A stretch of 64,000 bases of DNA from Saccharopolyspora thermophila (GTDB taxonomy: Bacteria > Actinomycetota > Actinomycetes > Mycobacteriales > Pseudonocardiaceae), in the NCBI RefSeq assembly GCF_014646075.1, contig NZ_BMMT01000021.1, positions 18,699 to 82,698 on the forward strand. The letters are read 5' to 3'. How positions within the stretch are numbered: position 1 is the stretch's first letter; each line of letters starts with the position of its first letter. Both the position numbers and the translations under genes were made by a program. Shown in pieces: positions 56,446 to 64,000 of this stretch. Under the pieces are notes generated by a model. The model saw only the letters and a list, made by a program, of their open reading frames with translations, searched no databases and was not told the DNA's origin.

Positions 56446-56483
56446 CGGCGGCTGCCCGGCCGTCGCAGGACGGGCAGCCGCCG
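56446..56483 (-). terminator. Strong hairpin after the beta-galactosidase remnant
   Basis: A perfect 13-bp stem pairs CGGCGGCTGCCCG (56446-56458) with CGGGCAGCCGCCG (56471-56483) across a 12-base loop. It lies 46 bp beyond the remnant's stop and 48 bp before the patatin start, so it should isolate the two transcripts. Confidence 0.8.
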
Positions 56484-56528
56484 ATGACCTGAACGTGTTC
56501 CCCGGCTCAGGGCATCGATCCGGGCGGA

Positions 56529-58927
56529 TCAGCCTCCGGCGGGCAGGCCGGCTCGCGCCTCGGCGGGTGACAGGGGGCGCAGCGTCAGCGCGTACTCGTA
56601 GCTGCTGTCAGCGCGCACCCGGTAGCGGCTGCGCACCGGGTTGGGCGTGTCGCCGACGCCGGTGACCGCGTGGCTGGCGTGCAGGGTGAACCACCCATCG
56701 TTGCGCCGCAGCTGGAACGGGTAGGCGGCCCGGTCGAGGTCGTCGTACGCGGTCACGCTCACGTCCCGGGCTCCCGCCACCAGCAGACCGCCGGCGCAGT
56801 CGGTGAGCAGCGCCCACCGCGAATCGGTGTGGTTGCCGTGGTCCTGCGGCCGGTGGTACTCGACGTACTGGTCGTCCACCGTGGACGAATACACGCCGAT
56901 CGGGGTACCGTCCCTGCGGTCGACGTAGCTCTCCAGCTCGCGCCCGTACCAGGCGAACCGGTGGTAGTCGGCCGGGAGGGAGAGGGAGATCCCGATCCGG
57001 GGCAGGTACGGCAGCCGCCGCACCGCGCCCTGCGGGGTCACCCGGTGGCCGAGGCGCAGCATGCCGCCGCGGTCGATCGCAAAGGTCATGGTCTGGTCGA
57101 ACCAGGCGTCGGCGACGTCCGGGGCGGTCACCCGGCTGTCCACCACGATCCACGCTCCCCCGCCCGGGTCGGGTTCGACGCGGACCCCGGTGACGGTGGT
57201 GGCCAGCCGGTCCAGGCCGACCTTGCGCCAGTCCTCACCCTCGGCACGGCCCCAGGCGAAGGTCTCGTTGCTGATCGGGGCGCGCCAGGCGTCCAGTTCC
57301 GGCCCGCCGGCAAGCAGTTCCCGGCCGGGGGCGCGGATCGAGGACAGCGTGCCGGTCGTCTTGTCCAGGGTGTAGGTGACGCCGGCTGCCGACGCGGTCA
57401 CCGCCTGCCCGTTCTCGGCGATGTGCACCGGTGCCCCGCCGGCGGGTGCCTGGTCCAGGCCGGGCACGCGGGTGCCGCCGAGGGAGAACTGGTCGTGGGC
57501 CAGCACGTGTCCGGCGGGCAGCGTCGGCTGCGGGCCGGTGGTGACCGCTTCGACGGTGAGGAACCGTTCCCGGTCGGCGGGGTTCGGCGGAACCGGCAGC
57601 CGCACCGTTGCGGTCGAGTCCGCCGCCACCCGCAACGGCTGCGCACCGCGGGCGACGATGCGCGAGCCTTCGGTGATCCACCACCGCAGGTTCAGCCCGT
57701 CGGTGCCGGTGAACTGCCGCTCGTTGGTCACCGACAGCGTCCCGTCGGCGTAACCGAACCGAAGCGGCTGGTGGGCCCAGCCCAGCTGCGCGGTTTCCGG
57801 TTGCGGTGTGCGGTCGGCGCTGACCAATCCGTCCACACCGGACAGACTCGAACCGTAGGAGAGGTGGGTGCCGCGCACCTCGATCCGGTCGAGGTCCAGG
57901 GCGAGCACCGCACCACCGACCGGTTCCGGTGCGTTCAGCTCAGCGGGAGCGAGCGCACGGTCGTAGATCCGCGCGTCGTCGACCGCGCCGCGTGCCATCC
58001 AGCCCACGACGGACGGGTCGTTCCAGAAGGTTTCGAAGTCGCGCCCGATGTTGACCTCGGCGGAGGAGGAGTCGATGCTGCCGGTGAACGGTGTGCTGCC
58101 GACGTCCTGGCCGTCGATGTAGAGGCGCAGCGCGGTGCCGTCGTAGGTGCCGCTGACCTGGTGCCAGGTGCCGTAGAAGTCGTCCGGTACCCGGGCCCGC
58201 ACGAAGCGCCGCGTTCCACTGTGGATGAAGAACTCCAGGGTGGTCTCGTCCGTCATCTGCAGCGCATACTGGTGGTCGCCCCTGCACGGCGTCCGGTTCC
58301 TGCCGGGGTGCAGGGCGTGCGAGATGTCGAATTCGGCGGGGGTGTAACCGCCCTGGTCGTAGCCGACGTAGCGGCCGTTGACCCACACGAAGTAGCCGGA
58401 GGTCACGCCTTCGAAGCGCAGGAACGTGGTGCGCGCGCGATCCAGTCGACCGGCAGGTCGAAGTCGCGGGCGTAGGCGGCGGTGGGGTTGACGTCGCGGG
58501 GCACGCGCGGCGGGTCGTCCGGCTGGATCTCGGTGGCGATGTTGCGGAGGACCGGGTGGTCCAGGCCGTCGGTCTGCCAGGTGTGCGGCACCGAAACCGT
58601 CCGCCAGCTCGAGGTGTCGTAGCCCTTGGCGGGGAAACCGGCCGGAACCTCCTCCGGGCGCTCGGCCATCGCGATCCGCCACTCGCCGTCCAGCGACATC
58701 GTGTACGGGGTGCGCTCCTCGCCCCGGACCGCGGAGTCGACGTCGGCGTACGGGCGCAGGTGGGCGTGCGGTTCCTCCTGGCCCTCGGCCATCATCTGCG
58801 GATTCTCGAGGTAGGCGTGCACATCCCCGCCAGGTATCCCGGGATCGGGTGGCTGGGCGGCCCCGGCGATGCCGGTCATAGCAAGCAAAGCCGACAACAC
58901 CGCGACAAGAGCACCCAACCGCAGCAC
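56529..58927 (-). pseudogene. GH2 beta-galactosidase remnant: frameshifted and lacking the catalytic barrel
   Basis: The GTG at 58927 after GGAGGTTCC starts a secreted protein (LRLGALVAVLSALLAMTGIAGAA leader, then LDGEWRIAMAERP and a GH2 sugar-binding start). That frame ends prematurely at 58403. Near 58442 a missing G (TGGATCGC instead of TGGGATCGC on the coding strand) shifts it; the next frame continues with TTFLRFEGVTSGYFVWVNGRYVGYDQGGY. At about 58280-58300 the reading jumps from the sugar-binding domain (ISHALHPGRN) directly into a LamG domain (CRGDHQYALQMTDETTLEFF), so the TIM barrel with both catalytic glutamates is absent. The C-terminal beta-galactosidase domains continue intact to 56529. 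It cannot be an active beta-galactosidase. Confidence 0.85.
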
Positions 58928-58978
58928 ACGGAACCTCCATGGTCAAACACAACCGCACAAGAGCACACGCACCGGAGG

Positions 58979-59935
58979 TCAGGTGCCGGAGGTGTCGAGG
59001 GCGGTGTCCAGGTGGACCATCGCGACCCGTTCGCGGTAGGTCGGGGTGCGGGCCGTGGGGCCGGATTCGGCGATGTGGGCGCGGAAGGCTTCGGGCAGGG
59101 CGATGCCCCTGGTTTCCAGGTAGTACGTCGTCAGACCGGACCAGATCCAGGTACCGTCCGTGCGCAGCGTCACCGGGACCACCGGCTCGTCGTCGTCCGC
59201 GAACAGGTCCGGGATGAGCTCGCCCTCCTCGGTCAGCGGTTCTCCGGAGTTCAGGTACGCCAGCTGGGCGTCGCGTTGCGGACCAGGCGGTTCGCGGTCC
59301 TGGGTCGCCGCGTCGAAGCGGGCGAGTTCGATCACCGGCCGTGGCGCGGTGGCATGGATCTCCCGGCCCGACACCAGCGCCGCCACGTGGTAGTAGGCAT
59401 CGAGCGGGCTGTCCGGGCGAAACACCTCAACCTGCGGGGTGGCCAGACCCGCGTCCCACAACCGGTCTGCGAGTTCCGCGGCGATGAGCACCGGGTCTGC
59501 TCCGCCCTCGGTTTCCACCAGATGCACCGGCCGCGCGACGATCGCCGGTGCGTCCTCGGGCAGGCACCACGCCTGCCACGCCGTGTGCGTGCCCGGTTGC
59601 GATTGCAGGTAGGAACCGACGACCTCGGCGTACTGCTGCGCCGTGCTGTCCTCCTGCGACCAGAACTGCCACCGGTGCACCGCGATGTCCTCGGCGTCGC
59701 CGAGCTGGGCGAGCCGCTCAGCTGCTGCCCCGTCGGCCCCGTCGAGCAGAACCGCACGTGCTCCCGGCGGCACGGGCTCGTCCCACTCCGCGAGGAACTG
59801 GATGATCAACCGCGCCGCGTGTCCCCACTGGTCGGCCGCCAGCCAACGCCGGGACTGCCACACCACCTCGTCCGGAAGCACCTGCGCCAACTGCAACAGC
59901 AGTTCGTGCCGCACCCGGTTCTGCTCGACCCGCAT
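58979..59935 (-). CDS. Hypothetical protein in the toxin-immunity-like neighbourhood
   Basis: The ATG at 59935 gives 318 residues; a TTG at 59953 would add six. The protein is acidic and soluble, with an N-terminal helical part (LLLQLAQVLPDEVVWQSRRWLAAD) and a mixed alpha/beta remainder (VHLVETEGGADPVLIAAELAD, YYHVAALVSGREIHA). No family is recognised. Its location beside the YrhB-like protein and the Tox-PL gene makes an immunity or accessory role possible, but nothing in the sequence proves it. Confidence 0.65.
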   Translation of the reverse strand: MRVEQNRVRHELLLQLAQVLPDEVVWQSRRWLAADQWGHAARLIIQFLAEWDEPVPPGARAVLLDGADGAAAERLAQLGDAEDIAVHRWQFWSQEDSTAQQYAEVVGSYLQSQPGTHTAWQAWCLPEDAPAIVARPVHLVETEGGADPVLIAAELADRLWDAGLATPQVEVFRPDSPLDAYYHVAALVSGREIHATAPRPVIELARFDAATQDREPPGPQRDAQLAYLNSGEPLTEEGELIPDLFADDDEPVVPVTLRTDGTWIWSGLTTYYLETRGIALPEAFRAHIAESGPTARTPTYRERVAMVHLDTALDTSGT

Positions 59936-59975
59936 CCTGTAAGCACCCCACAACGTCAGCTACCGAACAACGCCA

Positions 59976-60065
59976 CTACCACAGCGGTGTGAGCACGCGC
60001 GACCCCTGGCCATCGTCGTTCACCTGCACGACGCGGTGCCTGAGCGCGTCGGCACGGATTCGCAT
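59976..60065 (-). CDS. Possible 29-residue peptide between two hypothetical genes
   Basis: A frame from the ATG at 60065 encodes MRIRADALRHRVVQVNDDG and ends LTPLW. It starts eight bases after the end of the upstream gene, with a weak GAGG five bases before. It may be only a chance frame in the 137-bp gap; listed as low confidence. Confidence 0.25.
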   Translation of the reverse strand: MRIRADALRHRVVQVNDDGQGSRVLTPLW

Positions 60066-60072
60066 CGACGCC

Positions 60073-61365
60073 TCACCGGTAGCGGATGACGCGCAGCGCC
60101 ATCGGATCGTCCTCGAAGGTGGGCACGCCATCCTCGGCCAGCGAGTCGACGAGCCGGACCCCGCCGTCCTCAGTGACCGCGACGAGCAGGTTGCCCACGG
60201 TTTCCCGGCCACGCGTGTCCCGGCGGCGGACCCACACCAGCGCCCGCGAGCCGTCGGGCGCGCCCGCCATTTCCGTGAACACCTCGTTCCAGCTGCGGTG
60301 CTCGGTGATGCTCAGCGGCTCGCTGCCCAGCTCGCGGATCGTCGGCCTGAACCAGGCAGCGGCCCCGGGCGTCGGCGGGTTGCCCAGGCCGTCCTTCCCG
60401 GCGTCCCAGCTGGCCAGATACGACCACGGGTCGTTGTTGGGCAGCCCGAACGGTCGCTGGCCCGCTTCCTTGGGCACCACCAATGCGGCGTCGAGCATCT
60501 GGTCCTGCCACTCGCCGGTCTCCAGGAACCGCTGCGTGGTGCACGCGAACAGCCAGCCGCGTTCGGTCTCGTCGTCCTCGTCGGGCGCGACGAGAACCAC
60601 CGGCTCCGGATAGATGTGCTCCAGCCAGGCATTCGCCTTGTCCAGCGCGGCCTGCAGGGTCGGTGCCGGCGCTTCCCAGGGGACCGGGAGAGTCTCGGTC
60701 TCGGTCACGACCGGGCGGTGGAACCGCGCGACCACCAGCTGAGAGATCTCGTCGTCGTCCAGGCGGGCCAGCGAACCCCGTTGCCCGTCCAGGAACACGG
60801 CCTCCTTGTCGTTGTGGAACCCGTACAGCAGGTGACCGGTGAGCTCGGCGCCGGACAGCTGACGGCGCAGCCACACCACGGTACGTGTGCCCGGGCCGCC
60901 CTCCAGCAACGCCGACGTCACGTCCGCCCACGTGGAACTGGAGAACACCTCGGCCTCCGGGAAGTACGTGGTGCGCATCCGGTCCCACCAGCCGGGTGCC
61001 TCGTCCACCGGAGCCCAGGGCAACGCCGAGGCGGGGCGGCCGTCCACGGCCGCATCGGTCGCGATCAGGCAACTGCGCGCGTTGACCCGCCACCGCCACG
61101 GCTGGGGGTCAAGATCGGCAGCGGGTCTCGCGTTGAACTCCTCGTCCAGTGGATCGGCGTTGGCCACCGGGAACGGCTGCCTGCCGTCCTTGGGCACCGC
61201 GATCGTGGCGGCCAGCAGCGGCTCTGCTGAGCCGCTCGCGTAGTCGCAGCCGAACAGCTGGGTGCGCGCGCCGTCGTGCAGGGGTTGGGGGTCGGTAAGC
61301 GTGACCAGCCCCCCGTACGTGCGGTCCAGCCATTCCGCTGCCCTGCCGGCGAAATCGTCGCTCAT
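60073..61365 (-). CDS. Duplicated YrhB/Tox-PL-like protein, candidate immunity factor
   Basis: The ATG at 61365 (MSDDFAGRAAEWLDRTYGG) gives 430 residues; a GTG at 61380 is possible. The protein contains two related halves of about 200 residues. Each has a segment where a YrhB/Imm35-like strand pattern (LFGCDYASGSAEPLLAATIAVPKDGRQPF; WLFACTTQRF...AALVVPKEAGQRPF) is followed by VVWLRRQLSGAELTGHLLYGF / LVWVRRRDTRGRETVGNLLVAV and then VFLDGQRG / VRLVDSLAE. The second part recalls the H-x(n)-D-x-Q core of papain-fold Tox-PL domains, with the first half keeping G-H and D-G-Q. No catalytic Cys is obvious. It follows the Tox-PL gene and may be its immunity protein. Confidence 0.65.
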   Translation of the reverse strand: MSDDFAGRAAEWLDRTYGGLVTLTDPQPLHDGARTQLFGCDYASGSAEPLLAATIAVPKDGRQPFPVANADPLDEEFNARPAADLDPQPWRWRVNARSCLIATDAAVDGRPASALPWAPVDEAPGWWDRMRTTYFPEAEVFSSSTWADVTSALLEGGPGTRTVVWLRRQLSGAELTGHLLYGFHNDKEAVFLDGQRGSLARLDDDEISQLVVARFHRPVVTETETLPVPWEAPAPTLQAALDKANAWLEHIYPEPVVLVAPDEDDETERGWLFACTTQRFLETGEWQDQMLDAALVVPKEAGQRPFGLPNNDPWSYLASWDAGKDGLGNPPTPGAAAWFRPTIRELGSEPLSITEHRSWNEVFTEMAGAPDGSRALVWVRRRDTRGRETVGNLLVAVTEDGGVRLVDSLAEDGVPTFEDDPMALRVIRYR

Positions 61366-61410
61366 CGTCACCTCGGTCACCTCTCCTCGGACAGCCCGGC
61401 CTCTGCTGGA

Positions 61411-61677
61411 TCAGCCATCGACCATGTGCATTGTGGGGCATGGCATGGCGAAAACGGCCACCTGCGCACACCGCACGGGAAAACCCCCACCACCGCGAGC
61501 CTGCAGGCAGCTCCACACCTCACGGACCAACGTGCACGGCCGTTGTCGCACCAGCTCGTCCGCCTCTTCCATTGCCGCATTGGAACCGTTATCGAGAAGG
61601 CAGTACGTGAGCACGTTCGTTACCTCGAACGATCGATCCGGCGGTATCAAGCCGTAGTAGCGCATCGTGACGGGCAC
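61411..61677 (-). CDS. C-terminal continuation of the Tox-PL protein, or a small coupled gene
   Basis: From a GTG at 61677, two bases after GGAGG, a frame of 88 codons runs to 61411 (VTMRYYGLIPPDRSFEVTNV). However, the same frame is open upstream to about 61720 and reads KLSEEHWLALSKEAV, a convincing continuation of the helical protein encoded at 61647-62207 if one base is restored in the A-run at 61718-61721. I therefore favour it being the displaced C-terminus of the large protein, not an independent gene. The C-terminal Cys-rich part (PVRCAQVAVFAMPC) is unassigned. Confidence 0.5.
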   Translation of the reverse strand: MPVTMRYYGLIPPDRSFEVTNVLTYCLLDNGSNAAMEEADELVRQRPCTLVREVWSCLQARGGGGFPVRCAQVAVFAMPCPTMHMVDG

Positions 61678-62207
61678 CGCCTCCTTCGAAAGAGCCAGCC
61701 AGTGTTCTTCGGAGAGCTTTTGAGCCTTTCACGTGCGATCGCCACGCGGTCCTCCCACGACGGCAGCAGGTCACGGAGGGTCGCCTGCGGGTCGGCGAAC
61801 CGGGAGGCGAGCACCGCGCGGTCGTGCGGTTCCATCCTGCGAACCCACTCTTGGAACTCCCGCAGCGAGGCGTGGCGGAGCTGGTTCTCCAGCTCGTTGA
61901 ACCTTTGCCGGGCGGCCGGTGAAAACGATGCGTACCACGCGCCGAACTCTCTGAGGCGCTCGTACAGGTCGCGGAGGCGGCCGTCCATGAGGGTGTCCGG
62001 CTCAAAAGTGAGGAGGAGGAGGAGGAGGATCGGGCGGGCGCGGTAGATCTCGTGGAAGGCCAGCACGGCGTGCACCGACCTGGCGCCCGGCAATTGACGG
62101 TTATTGATCAGCGCGAAAGAGCTCGCGGGGTTGGCGAACGGGGTGCCCGGTGGTACCGCCGCGGCCAGCTCAGGTGTCAGCCCCGGCGCGTCACGACCTG
62201 CGGGCAT
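61647..62207 (-). pseudogene. Frameshifted continuation of the Tox-PL repeat protein
   Basis: This 186-codon frame begins exactly where the large Tox-PL frame goes out of register: the sequence GGGATGCCCGC (62202-62210, coding strand) replaces GGGAATGCCCGC found in the two other copies of the same repeat. The restored reading is ADLLVGMPAGRDAPGLTPELAAAV, followed by a helical, charged domain (RDLYERLREFGAWYASFSPAARQRFNELENQLR). A run of leucines, (L)6, is encoded by an (AGG)6 microsatellite at 62011-62029. A second shift in an A-run at 61718-61721 cuts it off. If translated from the ATG at 62207 it would lack a ribosome site. Confidence 0.6.
62011..62029. repeat. (AGG)6 trinucleotide microsatellite
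   Basis: Six consecutive AGG units on the plus strand encode six leucines in the minus-strand frame of the Tox-PL continuation. Slippage here would change leucine number without shifting frame. Confidence 0.8.
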
Positions 62208-64000
62208 CCCACCAGAAGATCCGCAGCCAGCTCCGGCCCCTCCAGCGGCGCCATACCAGTCCGCGGCAACGGCACAAAACCCACAACATCACGAACACTG
62301 GCATCAACCAACACAGCCTGCTGCGGATCGGGGAAGGTCACCTCCACCGCACCAGTACGCGGATTCCGGCGCTTGTGCACCAGAACAGCATGCGCAATCC
62401 CCGGCCGATCCTGCAGGATCACAGCCCCCCAAGCCCCCACCGGCTGATCACGAAGATGCGCCATCACCGCATCAAACGACGCCCGCACAGGCCGCGCACC
62501 AAGCGCCTCCCCCAACCAGCCCACGGTCACCACATCACCGGACTCCGCCTGTGCCTGCACAGTCCGGCCACCAACCAAACCCGGATCAGTCTCGATCACC
62601 CGCGCCGCGGCAACCAACGACTGCCCACAATTGCGGACATGCCCCGGCTGCCCATAGACCGGACCGTTCACCCACCACAACGCTGGATAACTCGCCAAGA
62701 ACTGGTCAACCTCATACGACGGCGGCTCATCCCGATTGATCTCTGTGCCCTGCCGCGATTCTCGGTACGACTCCTCACGCCTCAGCGTCGGCACCGCCCT
62801 GGGACCAGTCCGCCGCGGATGAGTCCGCCCCTGCCCGTTACCCGCGGGCATTCCCACCAGAAGATCCGCAGCCAGCTCCGGCCCCTCCAGCGGCGCCATA
62901 CCAGTCCGCGGCAACGGCAGGAAACCCACAACACTGTGACGACTCGCGTCAACCAACACGCCCTGCTGCGGATCGGGGAAGGTCACCTCCACCGCACCAG
63001 TACGCGGATTCCGGCGCTTGTGCACCAGAACAGCATGCGCAATCCCCGGCTGATCCTGCAAAATCAAAGCCCCCCAAGCCCCCACCGGCTGATCACGAAG
63101 ATGCGCCATCACCGCATCAAACGACGCCCGCACAGGCCGCGCACCAAGCGCCCTCCCCAACCAACGCACAGTCACCGCACCACCGGACTCCGCCCGCGCC
63201 CCCGCAATATCCAGAATATGGCCACCAACCCCATCCGGATCAACCTCGATCATCCGCGCCGCGGCAACCAACGACTGCCCACAATTCTGGGTATGACCCG
63301 GCATGCCATAGAACCGCCCATTCACCTCCCACAACGCCGGATAAGTCACCCTGAACTGGTCAACCTCATACGAAGGAGGCCGAGATCCAAACTCCCCGTA
63401 CGCAGGCGGCGCCAGACGCCGACGCTCCATCTCCGCCAGACGCCGACGCTCCATCTCCACCCGATACCGACGCTCCCACTCCTCCCAGCTGCGACGCTCC
63501 CGCTCCTCCCGATGCTGACGCCCGATCGGCACCATCCGCATTGCGGCCCGCAGCCCGCGCGGATGCCGACGCTCCCGCTCCTCCCGATACCGACGCTCCC
63601 ACTCCTCCCAATGCTGATGCTCCCACTCCTCCCACTGCCGATGCTGCCTCTCCTCCCACTCACGCTCCCACTCACTCGACCAATCCTGATCCCCCATCAC
63701 CTCCCGATACCGACGCTCCCACTCCTGCTGCTGCCACTCCCCCTGCGGACGCTCCATCTCCGCCGACAACAGACTGTTCATCTCCGTCCCGCCGTGGGGC
63801 GTGCCGTCCTCACGCCTCAGCGTCGGCACCGCCCTGGGACCAGTCCGCCGCGAATGAGTCCGCCCCTGCCCATTACCCGCGGGCATTCCCACCAGAAGAT
63901 CCGCAGCCAGCTCCGGCCCCTCCAGCGGCGCCATACCAGTCCGCGGCAACGGCAGGAAACCCACAACACTGTGACGACTCGCGTCAACCAACACGCCCTG
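62177..64000 (-). CDS. Large protein with tandem papain-fold (Tox-PL) domains, running off the window
   Basis: The frame is open to the right edge (5' end outside) and stops at 62177. It contains two complete Tox-PL-like domains of about 175 residues and the tail of a third. Each complete copy has the catalytic cysteine in NCGQSLVAAAR, the histidine in GIAHAVLVHKRRNP and the aspartate in VEVTFPDPQQ, the Cys-His-Asp arrangement of toxin glutamine deamidases. Copies are separated by PR-rich linkers, and between copies two and three lies a 130-residue coiled coil rich in W, E and R (repeats of EEWERRYREE). Tox-PL domains usually sit singly at the C-terminus of polymorphic toxins; a tandem array is unusual. 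The end is displaced by a single-base deletion (see 61647-62207). Confidence 0.82.
   Translation of the reverse strand, partial: QGVLVDASRHSVVGFLPLPRTGMAPLEGPELAADLLVGMPAGNGQGRTHSRRTGPRAVPTLRREDGTPHGGTEMNSLLSAEMERPQGEWQQQEWERRYREVMGDQDWSSEWEREWEERQHRQWEEWEHQHWEEWERRYREERERRHPRGLRAAMRMVPIGRQHREERERRSWEEWERRYRVEMERRRLAEMERRRLAPPAYGEFGSRPPSYEVDQFRVTYPALWEVNGRFYGMPGHTQNCGQSLVAAARMIEVDPDGVGGHILDIAGARAESGGAVTVRWLGRALGARPVRASFDAVMAHLRDQPVGAWGALILQDQPGIAHAVLVHKRRNPRTGAVEVTFPDPQQGVLVDASRHSVVGFLPLPRTGMAPLEGPELAADLLVGMPAGNGQGRTHPRRTGPRAVPTLRREESYRESRQGTEINRDEPPSYEVDQFLASYPALWWVNGPVYGQPGHVRNCGQSLVAAARVIETDPGLVGGRTVQAQAESGDVVTVGWLGEALGARPVRASFDAVMAHLRDQPVGAWGAVILQDRPGIAHAVLVHKRRNPRTGAVEVTFPDPQQAVLVDASVRDVVGFVPLPRTGMAPLEGPELAADLLVGCPQVVTRRG
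62208..63994 (-). repeat. Tandem Tox-PL-encoding direct repeats
   Basis: Long near-identical blocks recur. One copy spans about 62208-62730, a second about 62850-63385 and the tail of a third about 63800-64000. Matching landmarks (ACCAGAAGATCCGCAGCCAG) lie at 62211, 62856 and 63891, i.e. 645 and 1035 bp apart; the larger interval carries the coiled-coil insertion. The high nucleotide identity points to recent duplication or gene conversion. Confidence 0.9.

Noticed and set aside
62208..63994. Possible transposon or phage repeats at the right end
   Set aside because: The repeats are protein-domain duplications within one frame; no transposase, terminal inverted repeats or integrase were seen.

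Overview
The window is high-GC DNA with dense, often overlapping genes and many GTG (some TTG) starts. It carries an ESX/type VII secretion locus, a mycofactocin cluster, furA-katG, a gas-vesicle-type gene and actinobacterial two-component systems. This fits a mycelial actinomycete, most likely a member of the Pseudonocardiales (Saccharopolyspora/Amycolatopsis-like); the genus is an inference from gene content. No tRNA, rRNA, CRISPR array, insertion sequence or integrase was seen.

Region 1 (1-12.2 kb) is a type VII secretion locus on the minus strand: two WXG100 genes, an acidic hypothetical protein, a 1004-residue proline-rich WXG100-headed protein with 86-residue internal repeats, eccC, eccD and the first 20 codons of eccB. 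A divergent CAP-domain gene without a signal peptide and a membrane-anchored lectin-like propeller protein flank it. Region 2 (12.3-15.8 kb) holds an OmpR-type two-component system, an orphan LuxR-type regulator with a degenerate receiver, and a small secreted protein.

Region 3 (15.9-36.5 kb) is a coherent alcohol-oxidation island. On the minus strand lies mftA-mftB-mftC-mftE-SDR-mftF-mftD, which makes the peptide-derived redox cofactor mycofactocin. Divergent from it lies an NDMA-dependent-type methanol/alcohol dehydrogenase gene, followed by a His-rich MoxR ATPase, a His-rich VWA protein and the mycofactocin methyltransferase mftM. Facing these are a second iron-type alcohol dehydrogenase with a NarL-type two-component system, then acetyl-CoA synthetase, a DUF779 protein, aldehyde dehydrogenase and a divergent GAF-domain regulator. 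Together they encode alcohol -> aldehyde -> carboxylate -> acyl-CoA, the cofactor supply, and the control circuits. A shared 18-bp motif (two copies between mftA and the methanol dehydrogenase gene, one upstream of the second alcohol dehydrogenase) probably ties them together.

Region 4 (36.6-44.3 kb) is mixed: a GNAT-AAA fusion, a LysR-type effector-binding domain without HTH, a secreted trypsin-like protease, furA-katG, two membrane proteins and a solitary gas-vesicle-type protein. Region 5 (44.7-51.1 kb) has a GCS2-type ligase coupled to a heme-oxygenase-like diiron protein, facing a CDGSH iron-sulfur protein and a small-molecule/protein methyltransferase; then a phasin-like repeat protein and transaldolase. 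Region 6 (51.1-54.9 kb) is a catabolic unit: MHS transporter plus a HisD/sulfopropanediol-dehydrogenase-like enzyme under a divergent LacI regulator with two palindromic operators.

Region 7 (55-64 kb) is accessory DNA: a tiny membrane peptide, a patatin lipase, a GH2 beta-galactosidase remnant that has lost its catalytic barrel, two proteins resembling toxin-immunity/YrhB families, and a large protein running off the right edge with tandem papain-fold (Tox-PL) glutamine-deamidase-like domains separated by a charged coiled coil. The Tox-PL gene appears to be broken by two single-base deletions, which may be real decay or assembly error.
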